The notes below the pieces were generated by a model, which saw only the letters and a list, made by a program, of their open reading frames with translations, was not told the origin of the DNA and ran no database searches. Made by a program: the position numbers and the translations under genes. 8,660 nucleotides of DNA, from NCBI GenBank assembly GCA_018658605.1, contig JABHUV010000261.1:1-8660 (forward strand). The letters are read 5' to 3'. Position 1 is the stretch's first letter. The number at the start of each line of letters is the position of its first letter. Shown in pieces: positions 1-5,507 of this stretch. Source of the DNA: Planctomycetaceae bacterium. GTDB lineage: Bacteria > Planctomycetota > Planctomycetia > Pirellulales > Pirellulaceae.

Positions 1-239
1 AGCATCATATTTACGAGGTAGGCAGCTTCACGCAAGGCATAGTCATCAACCCTATCCGAGCCAATGATCGGAAACCCGTTGGCGCTGACATGTTTTTTAT
101 AGAACGGGTCGAAGCCTAATTTCTTCGGCACCGTAGTCACTCGATAAGATGTAGACTTTTCACCGGCGTCTGCTGAATTCCCGACAATCGCCACTAAGCA
201 ACCAATGACAGCAACTACTAACAACCACCGCTTATTCAT
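1..239 (-). CDS. Secreted protein of unknown function, N-terminal part only
   Basis: This is the 5' end of a gene that runs off the left edge; 79 full codons are visible from the ATG at 239-237. The ORF is too short for standard length filters but looks real. A GGGAGT ribosome-binding site (250-245) lies 5 nt before the ATG. Residues 1-25 form a signal peptide: basic MNKR, a hydrophobic stretch (LLVVAVIGCLVAIVG), then an A-D-A signal peptidase I site before Gly26. VIGC (11-14) also fits a lipobox, but the hydrophobic core continues past Cys14, so a lipoprotein is less likely. The mature part reads KLGFDPFYKKHVSANGFPI and later SDRVDDYALREAAYLV. From memory this resembles a family of secreted planctomycete proteins whose downstream region carries a HEFAH-like putative zinc-protease motif. 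That region is outside the window, so the function stays open. It diverges from the cupin gene, with 85 nt between the two starts. Confidence 0.8.
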   Translation of the reverse strand, partial: MNKRWLLVVAVIGCLVAIVGNSADAGEKSTSYRVTTVPKKLGFDPFYKKHVSANGFPIIGSDRVDDYALREAAYLVNMM

Positions 240-264
240 CAGTTACTCCCAAGTAAATATAGAC

Positions 265-283
265 TAAACTAAATCTAAGTTTA
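265..283. repeat. AT-rich inverted repeat between divergent genes
   Basis: TAAACT (265-270) and AGTTTA (278-283) form a perfect 6-bp inverted repeat around a 7-nt spacer. It lies in the 85-nt gap (240-324) between the divergent secreted-protein and cupin genes, a natural place for an operator. The gap is AT-rich and I see no convincing paired -35/-10 in it. A repeat this short in AT-rich DNA can arise by chance, and no known regulator site is recognised. Confidence 0.25.
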
Positions 284-324
284 ACAGATGCAAATCTTAA
301 ATTGCAGCCCCTCGAAGGACCCCC

Positions 325-678
325 ATGCCATTCATAGACATCAATGATTTTCAAGCACAAGAAGTAACTCCCGGATGCCGACTGCGTACGCCCTACGGTG
401 AAAACATGATGCTTTCATATTTAGAAATGGATGAAGGTGGTGAAATACCGCTACATCACCATCCCCACGAACAGGGTGGCATGCTCATCAAAGGCAACGT
501 GCAACTAACCATCGGCGAGGAAACACGTATTTGCAATGCCGGTGACATGTTCCTAATACCACCCAACGTCCCTCATCGAGCGGTTGCCATTAACGGTCCC
601 GCTGTCGTCATGGATGTATTTTCGCCCGTCCGCGAAGATTACGTTGAGTTAATGAACAATTACATTCCAACCGAATGA
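325..678 (+). CDS. Small single-domain cupin protein
   Basis: The 117-residue product is a single cupin_2-type beta-barrel, the usual length for a stand-alone cupin. Cupin motif 1 is at about residues 39-57, with the histidine cluster HHHPHEQ; His44, His46 and Glu49 or Gln50 are the likely metal ligands. Motif 2 is at about residues 73-88 (GDMFLIPPNVPHR), giving the fourth ligand, His84. There is no signal peptide or membrane segment, so it should be cytoplasmic. The start is supported by AAGGA (315-319) 5 nt before the ATG. Proteins of this shape include small dioxygenases, isomerases, sugar- or oxalate-binding proteins and sensor domains, so the substrate cannot be assigned. It is probably monocistronic: it diverges from the secreted-protein gene and converges on the deaminase-like gene, with 32 nt between the stop codons. 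Confidence 0.9.
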   Translation: MPFIDINDFQAQEVTPGCRLRTPYGENMMLSYLEMDEGGEIPLHHHPHEQGGMLIKGNVQLTIGEETRICNAGDMFLIPPNVPHRAVAINGPAVVMDVFSPVREDYVELMNNYIPTE

Positions 679-710
679 TGCAGTGTTATCGATGCCTTAA
701 CTGGTGTTAA

Positions 711-1469
711 TCAGTAGTCCATGTCCACGACCCGCTCTTGCTGTACGCCACGCATGTCCATCTCAAATTCGATGTTGACGATGGGTGGTCTCGCGTAAAA
801 CCACTGTAACCCGCGTTGCGTAATCGCACCGATCTCCTCGGAAATCGCTCCTTCAATCAGGGGATAAAGACTGTGGGCTGTGTAGACATCAATCGTGGAT
901 AAACGCTGACCGTTTGCGCCTAGCCCATCCAATCGCGTTTTCATTAACCTCGCGACAGTTCGTGCCTTTGCTAGCATTGCCGCGTTATCGATTTCCCCTT
1001 CACAAACAATGTCGCCTTTTCGCAAGCCACCCACTAATTCGCCACCCCCAGCAACCACAAACGTGTTCCAACTGCACTGGCTTTCCTGACAGACAGAGAA
1101 ACCATACAACATCGTTTCGTTTGGAGGATTTAGCACGGGTGAGACGTTGGTCCGCGCAATTGGGTTCTCGCCGTCGACATACATATCCCAATCTTGTAGC
1201 ACGGCGCGATAGCCAGCATTGAAATCAATAAATCCGTCCATGGTGTGGGGCTGCGGGCATCTTAATTCGAATCCGCACAGTGACCACTGCGACAATCCCA
1301 TACTTTCCACATACTTGCGGGCGGCATGCATCCCCTCTTCCCAAGGCAACATTGCGGCTAAAGTAATATGCGTGATTTCATACCCATCAGCGGCAATCAC
1401 TCCCGAACTATAGGGCGCTATCCCCTCAAGGAATGAATATCCTGCACGTTCGTTTTCGACTAATCGCAT
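711..1469 (-). CDS. RidA/CnbZ-like putative deaminase (conserved hypothetical)
   Basis: The 252-residue protein is predicted cytoplasmic, with no signal peptide. Conserved-looking segments are GYSFLEGIAPYSSGV (10-24), GFELRCPQPHTM (66-77), ARTNVSP (105-111), FVVAGGGEL (137-145), a helix-strand run MKTRLDGLGA ... STIDVYT (176-197) and RPPIVNIEFEMDMRGV (227-242). From memory these match a roughly 250-residue family annotated as 2-amino-5-chloromuconate deaminase CnbZ or RidA-like. The last two blocks have the order seen in RidA domains (long helix, strand with VYT, then a P-x-IE strand). Chloroaromatic degradation itself is not implied; a broader enamine or amino-muconate-type deaminase role is the most that can be said. 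AGAGGT (1480-1475) lies 5 nt upstream of the ATG and fixes the start. It is divergent from the first DUF1501 gene across a 294-nt regulatory region. The gene call is firm; the function is tentative. Confidence 0.85.
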   Translation of the reverse strand: MRLVENERAGYSFLEGIAPYSSGVIAADGYEITHITLAAMLPWEEGMHAARKYVESMGLSQWSLCGFELRCPQPHTMDGFIDFNAGYRAVLQDWDMYVDGENPIARTNVSPVLNPPNETMLYGFSVCQESQCSWNTFVVAGGGELVGGLRKGDIVCEGEIDNAAMLAKARTVARLMKTRLDGLGANGQRLSTIDVYTAHSLYPLIEGAISEEIGAITQRGLQWFYARPPIVNIEFEMDMRGVQQERVVDMDY

Positions 1470-1532
1470 GAATTACCTCTTTCTCGAGCACTCTTTTTAC
1501 AACAATGCAAACCATCGCCAGCGGCCAACCCC

Positions 1533-1551
1533 TCAATCTGGGTTAGATTGA
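1533..1551 (-). repeat. Stem-loop in the predicted leader of the deaminase-like gene
   Basis: TCAATCT (1533-1539) and AGATTGA (1545-1551) are perfect 7-bp arms around a 5-nt loop. A shifted pairing, GGGT with ACCC (1540-1543 and 1551-1554), uses the loop and overlaps it, so two mutually exclusive folds are possible. On the minus strand no U-run follows, so it does not read as an intrinsic terminator. It lies about 64-82 nt upstream of the deaminase-like start codon, inside the transcript predicted from the promoter at 1592-1620. Confidence 0.35.
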
Positions 1552-1591
1552 CCCCCAAAACAGGGAGTACAGCAGGGGCGATTAATCAGCT

Positions 1592-1620
1592 ATTATAGCA
1601 GTAACGCACAGCATCCTTAA
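1592..1620 (-). promoter_or_regulatory. Candidate extended -10 promoter for the deaminase-like gene
   Basis: Read on the minus strand, TGCTATAAT (1600-1592) is a perfect extended -10 (TGnTATAAT). A weak -35, TTAAGG (1620-1615), stands 17 nt further upstream. The predicted start of transcription near 1585 would give a leader of about 115 nt. The -10 sits inside the symmetric sequence GCTAT-T-ATAGC (1589-1599), a possible operator. This assumes sigma-70-like recognition, which is not established for this organism. Confidence 0.4.
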
Positions 1621-1646
1621 TCTAGGTGTTGTCGCTGAGATATAAT
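1617..1646 (+). promoter_or_regulatory. Candidate promoter for the DUF1501-M81 pair
   Basis: A perfect TATAAT (1641-1646) faces the first DUF1501 gene, with a poor -35 (TTAATC, 1617-1622) 18 nt before it. That -35 overlaps the one assigned to the opposite-facing promoter, so the two would compete for polymerase. A second option is TTGCGT (1652-1657), 18 nt, then TACAAT (1676-1681). Which of these is used, if either, cannot be decided by eye. Confidence 0.3.
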
Positions 1647-1763
1647 GACTGTTGCGTTTGCAAATCTGATTTTAGTACAATATCTCTGACGATAGTATTG
1701 GTAGTGAATTTGATAAATCACACGTTTTGAATTGTCGTTGCAACTCTATCAAGGAACAATGAA

Positions 1764-3155
1764 ATGTTACGTTTAAATGCAAAACAGAATTCACATTCCG
1801 CACGATATTGTGATGGTGTTTCTCGCAGAAGTTTCGTCCAACTTGGTGTTGCTGGCATGGCAGGTTTGGGACTAGGGGATATTCTCCGAGCCAAGGCGGC
1901 TTCGTCCAATGCCAATTCGAACACCAAAAAGGTGTCTACCATTCTGATTTGGCTCGACGGTGGTCCCGGTCATATGGATATGTATGACATGAAGCCTAAT
2001 GCTCCGGTTGAATACCGAGGTATGTGGCGACCGATACCTACAAATGTACCCGGATTTGACATCACTGAGTTATATCCTAAACAAGCAAAACATGCTGACA
2101 AGTTCTCCATCGTACGTTCGTTATCGCACGGAACTGGAGATCACTTTGCCGGTGCGCACCGGATGCTCACCAGTAAAGCGATGGGCGTCAGTGGTGCCAA
2201 TAAGATTGGCAAATTCCCTGGCCTCGGTGCTATCGTTGCTCAACAGCGAGAACATCTGCATCACGACGTCCCACCTTACGTGTCCGTGCCTGTTGCCTCA
2301 AGTGTGGCATTGAAACCAGGATATTTTGGTGGAAAGTTCTTAGGAGTCCAATACGATCCATTCCAAACTCAAGGCGATCCGAATCGAGATAACTTTAAAG
2401 TACAAAACATGGTATTGCCATCAGGTTTGACTGTCGACCGCTTAGACGATCGCACGCAACTCAGGGGACAACTTGACAAGATTTCGCGTCAAGTGGAATC
2501 CAAGGGAACCTTCGACGCTCTCGACCGTTTTGACCAACAAGCCTATTCGTTCGTCACTGGTGAAAAATCCCGAGTTGCCTTTGATATGAGTCTGGAAGAC
2601 GACAAGCTACGTGATCAATACGGCCGACATACCTGGGGCCAAAGCACATTGCTCGCGCGCCGATTGGTTGAAGCCGGTGCGTCATTTGTGACCGTGCACT
2701 TCGGCGGCTGGGATCACCACTGGAATCTACAGTCAGGTTACGAAACTAACTTGCCCCGCGTGGATGCAGCCGTCGCCAGTCTGTTTGAAGACCTAGAACA
2801 ACGCGGCATGCTAGAAACAACATTGGTCATGCTGTGCGGAGAATTCAGCCGAACCCCAAGATTAAATAATGGGGGCAACGGTGGCCCTCCTTTGAGTAAA
2901 GGCACACCAGGCCGCGACCACTGGGGTAACTCGATGTTCTGTCTAATGGGTGGTGGGGGCGTCAAAGGAGGCCAAATCATAGGCTCGACCAACGCCAAGG
3001 GTGAAAGCCCACAGGACAAACCGCTAACACCAGCAAACGTACATGCCACCGTATATAAATGCATGGGCATTGACCCCGCATTACAAATTCTCGATCTAGC
3101 TGGTCGCCCCACTTCAGTACTCGATGACCCAGAACCTATTTATGAGTTGCTCTGA
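1764..3155 (+). CDS. Tat-exported DUF1501 protein (alkaline-phosphatase-like fold), copy 1
   Basis: The 463-residue protein belongs to DUF1501 (Pfam PF07394), which I recall as a member of the alkaline phosphatase/sulfatase-like superfamily; its activity is not known. Residues 17-45 are a Tat signal: DGVSRRSFVQLG with the twin arginines at 21-22, then a weakly hydrophobic stretch ending in AKA. This implies folding, probably with metal, before export. Family blocks are GGPGHMDMYDMKP (66-78), GGWDHHW (314-320), GEFSRTP (359-365) and GRDHW (383-387), rich in the Asp and His residues expected of metal sites. Length is typical of the family. AAGGAA (1751-1756) lies 7 nt before the ATG at 1764. 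An ATG at 1759 is out of frame and too close to that site. The M81 gene follows at once, so the two are probably co-transcribed. No DUF1549/DUF1553 partner is adjacent. Family assignment is secure; the biochemical role is unknown. Confidence 0.93.
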   Translation: MLRLNAKQNSHSARYCDGVSRRSFVQLGVAGMAGLGLGDILRAKAASSNANSNTKKVSTILIWLDGGPGHMDMYDMKPNAPVEYRGMWRPIPTNVPGFDITELYPKQAKHADKFSIVRSLSHGTGDHFAGAHRMLTSKAMGVSGANKIGKFPGLGAIVAQQREHLHHDVPPYVSVPVASSVALKPGYFGGKFLGVQYDPFQTQGDPNRDNFKVQNMVLPSGLTVDRLDDRTQLRGQLDKISRQVESKGTFDALDRFDQQAYSFVTGEKSRVAFDMSLEDDKLRDQYGRHTWGQSTLLARRLVEAGASFVTVHFGGWDHHWNLQSGYETNLPRVDAAVASLFEDLEQRGMLETTLVMLCGEFSRTPRLNNGGNGGPPLSKGTPGRDHWGNSMFCLMGGGGVKGGQIIGSTNAKGESPQDKPLTPANVHATVYKCMGIDPALQILDLAGRPTSVLDDPEPIYELL

Positions 3156-3164
3156 TTGCCATCT

Positions 3165-4658
3165 ATGCCTGCACTGAAAATCGCCATTGCTCAATTTGGG
3201 CAGGAAACCAGTAGCTTTAGCTCAACTCAAACCACACTCGATACATTCGAGCAGTTCGGACTGTATACAGGAGACGTATTCCGCAGCCAAGGGTTTGCTG
3301 CAGGTGCCGTTGGTGGGTTCATGGAAACCGCCCGAAAAGTTGATCTCGCTTGGGAACCAATCCCTATTATCCGCGGTTGGGCAGGTGCAAGTGGACCATT
3401 AACTGATGAAACCCTCGCACATTTTGTCGGCGCAATCACAAATACCTTAAAACAGGCTGACCAAGTTGACGCCTTGTATCTCGATTTACACGGTGCTGCA
3501 GTTGCCTTTTCACATCCCGATTGTGAAGGACATTTGTTACAAGCCTGCCGCGACGTCCTTGGTGATTCCATTCCAATCGTGCTCGCACTGGACCACCATG
3601 CCAACCTCACCCATGCCATGGTCAAACATTGTGATGCCCTCGTCGCTCATCGGACACAACCGCATCACCCTTGGGAAACCGGGCAGCTCGCCGCCACGTT
3701 GCTGTTTAACATTCTACTAGGCAAGTTAACTCCGACAATTGCCTGGAAAAAAATACCGCTCCTCACTCATCAGGAACAATTTTTAACTTCGCCCGCGGGT
3801 CCAATGGCTGAATGGTTTGAACTCGCCCGTGAAATTGAATCGCTGACAGGTGTTGCCTCGGCTTCCACATTTCCGATGCAGCCGTGGCTTGACGTACCTG
3901 AAGGTGGCTGGGCAGTCTCGGTCGTCACCAACAACGATATGGCTTTAGCCGAAAAGCACGCCAATCGCTTGGCGCAATTTGCTTGGGACCAACGTGATAG
4001 ATTTTTAATGCAGGAGAGCATACCGCCGACGGATGCCATTCGACGCGCATTGGAAACCGACAACGGATTAGTGATTCTATCGGACACCGGAGACAGCGTT
4101 TTTGGTGGAGCACCTGGAGATTCCACGATTTTGCTGAAAGAAATGATTAGACAAAAAGTACAACAACCCGTTTTGCTGACGATGGTTGACCCGGAAGTTG
4201 TTGAACAAGCAATTGCGACTGGAATGGGAAACGCTATTCACGTGGAGCTCGGCGGTAAACAGAGTGGTAACTATAGCACCCCAGTTAAGCTCACGGCGCA
4301 AGTCAGCGCCATAGGAGGCGGTGAAATCCAGGCTAACTGCATTGGCATGGACACATTTAATGCGGGCCGCGCGGTGGTGTTAACGTTTGGCAGCATACAA
4401 ATAGTAGTCAGTGAAACATCTGGAGTGGGCGGCAATCACCCAGCTACCTATGAGCATTTCGGTATTAATCCCAGCGACGCAAAAATGATCGTTTTAAAGA
4501 CAGCGAGTAATTTCCAATACTACGCCGACTGGACCTCTCAAATCATCCGCGTCGACACGCAAGGTCCTACCATGAGCGACATCTCAGGCTTTAATTGGCA
4601 ACAACTACCGCGACCAATCTACCCGCTCGACCCAACGACCACTTTTAATGTCGAGTAG
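3165..4658 (+). CDS. M81-family metallopeptidase (MlrC-like)
   Basis: The 497-residue product shows both MlrC halves. The N-terminal domain starts at KIAIAQFGQETSSF (5-18; the family usually has HETNTF). It continues with DLHGAA (107-112), LDHHAN (142-147) and RTQPHHPWETG (163-173). Asp143, His145 and His167 keep the spacing (2 and 22 residues) of the zinc ligands reported for microcystinase MlrC (Asp167, His169, His191). The C-terminal domain runs from about 300 to 490, with SDTGDSVFGGAPGDS (306-320) and a closing RPIYPLD. There is no signal peptide, so it is predicted cytoplasmic, unlike its exported DUF1501 neighbour. I chose the ATG at 3165 because the family begins just before this point. 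An in-frame TTG at 3156 abuts the upstream TGA (3153-3155) and would add three residues. Neither start has a good ribosome-binding site, so translational coupling is likely. MlrC cleaves linearised microcystin, but M81 members are widespread and the substrate here is unknown. Confidence 0.92.
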   Translation: MPALKIAIAQFGQETSSFSSTQTTLDTFEQFGLYTGDVFRSQGFAAGAVGGFMETARKVDLAWEPIPIIRGWAGASGPLTDETLAHFVGAITNTLKQADQVDALYLDLHGAAVAFSHPDCEGHLLQACRDVLGDSIPIVLALDHHANLTHAMVKHCDALVAHRTQPHHPWETGQLAATLLFNILLGKLTPTIAWKKIPLLTHQEQFLTSPAGPMAEWFELAREIESLTGVASASTFPMQPWLDVPEGGWAVSVVTNNDMALAEKHANRLAQFAWDQRDRFLMQESIPPTDAIRRALETDNGLVILSDTGDSVFGGAPGDSTILLKEMIRQKVQQPVLLTMVDPEVVEQAIATGMGNAIHVELGGKQSGNYSTPVKLTAQVSAIGGGEIQANCIGMDTFNAGRAVVLTFGSIQIVVSETSGVGGNHPATYEHFGINPSDAKMIVLKTASNFQYYADWTSQIIRVDTQGPTMSDISGFNWQQLPRPIYPLDPTTTFNVE

Positions 4659-4662
4659 TGTT

Positions 4663-5469
4663 TTACCACAGACCTTTGATCCACAAGATGGAGGCTTTTT
4701 GCCAAGCATCCCACGAAGCCCCTTGGTAACCGTTTAGACCATGCCCTCCGTTGGGTAACTCCAAATATTCAACCGACACTCCATGTTTACGACAGGCGTC
4801 ACGATACATCTCACTGTTAATCTTTCGGACAACGGTATCATCCACTGCATGGGCCAAGAATGCCGGCGGAGTTTTACGATTCACTCGCAATTCATTCGAA
4901 TACTGAGCAATTAAATCGTCGCTGGGATCATTTCCAAGTAGGTTTCTTCGTGATCCGCCATGTGTGTGCTCACCCAAACTAATCACTGGATAGACCAAAA
5001 CGCTAAAAGCGGGACGTTCGTTTCGATTGCGAGAGTGTGTTGCTACTGTCGATGCCAAATGTCCTCCAGCCGAGAATCCCATCACACCAATTTTACGAGG
5101 ATTTACGCTCCACTGCTTGGCGTGCTCTCGAATCACCGCTAGCGCCCTTTGCGCATCCTCTAGGGGGACAGTATTACGCCCATTTGGCATCCGATATTGC
5201 AATACGAAGCCGGTGATTCCGTGTTGATTTAGCCACCGAGCAATACCATGCCCCTCTGGTTGGATTGCTAATCCACCGTAGCCTCCCCCTGGGCAGACTA
5301 GCACCGATATCCCATTAGGTTCGTCAGCAAGGTAAGTGGTCAATACAGCTTGCGTTTGCGGAGAATTACCACGATGTAATTCAATAGTAATGGGTGCGCT
5401 TGAAGCACTTGAGTTAACCACGGTCACCAATAAAACCCAAACAACGTACCTACAGAATAATTTTTTCAT
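4663..5469 (-). CDS. Secreted alpha/beta-hydrolase (esterase/lipase type)
   Basis: The 268-residue protein has a Sec signal peptide at 1-25 (MKKLFCR, then a hydrophobic VVWVLLVTVV, with likely cleavage after Ala25). The mature part is a compact alpha/beta-hydrolase. The oxyanion-hole segment is CPGGGYGGL (59-67), the nucleophile elbow GFSAGG (131-136) gives Ser133, the acid is probably Asp211 in HAVDDTVV (207-214), and His243 lies in GGHGLNG (241-247). The triad is complete and correctly ordered, so it should be active. Related planctomycete proteins are annotated as acetyl-xylan or feruloyl-type esterases or as dipeptidyl-peptidase-like; sequence alone does not decide the substrate. GAGAGGG (5482-5476) lies 6 nt before the ATG. 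It follows the second DUF1501 gene by 38 nt on the same strand and is probably co-transcribed. Its stop is 4 nt from the stop of the convergent M81 gene, with no room for a terminator. Confidence 0.92.
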   Translation of the reverse strand: MKKLFCRYVVWVLLVTVVNSSASSAPITIELHRGNSPQTQAVLTTYLADEPNGISVLVCPGGGYGGLAIQPEGHGIARWLNQHGITGFVLQYRMPNGRNTVPLEDAQRALAVIREHAKQWSVNPRKIGVMGFSAGGHLASTVATHSRNRNERPAFSVLVYPVISLGEHTHGGSRRNLLGNDPSDDLIAQYSNELRVNRKTPPAFLAHAVDDTVVRKINSEMYRDACRKHGVSVEYLELPNGGHGLNGYQGASWDAWQKASILWIKGLW

Positions 5470-5507
5470 CTAAATCCCTCTCAGAAATTCAACCCGCAAC
5501 GGAAACC

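Larger units (their letters stand above)
1470..1763. other. Divergent intergenic region, 294 nt, without a gene
   Basis: This region separates the deaminase-like gene (-) from the first DUF1501 gene (+). It holds a stem-loop (1533-1551), a minus-facing extended -10, a plus-facing TATAAT, a further possible plus promoter (TTGCGT 1652-1657, 18 nt, TACAAT 1676-1681) and the ribosome-binding sites of both genes. Both predicted leaders would be about 110-115 nt. I see no tRNA-like fold, no recognised riboswitch and no convincing small ORF. Confidence 0.6.

Noticed and set aside
697..710. TTAAC-TGGT-GTTAA hairpin between the convergent cupin and deaminase-like genes as a terminator
   Set aside because: The stem is 5 bp, AT-rich and lacks a flanking T-run, so it is too weak to call an intrinsic terminator.
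914..1222. Plus-strand ORF of 102 codons inside the deaminase-like gene
   Set aside because: It is antisense to a well-supported gene, has no ribosome-binding site and gives a low-complexity-looking product with no recognisable domain.
1759..1776. Five-codon ORF (ATG at 1759) overlapping the DUF1501 copy 1 start
   Set aside because: Its ATG is only 2 nt from the AAGGAA site, too close for efficient initiation. It is best seen as a chance ATG.
2738..3112. Minus-strand ORF of 124 codons inside DUF1501 copy 1
   Set aside because: It overlaps the conserved GEFSRTP and GRDHW coding blocks, and its proline runs are simply the reverse of glycine codons. It is a shadow ORF.
3227..3625. Minus-strand ORF of 132 codons inside the M81 gene
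   Set aside because: It lies antisense to the metal-ligand region of M81, has no start signal and no family resemblance.
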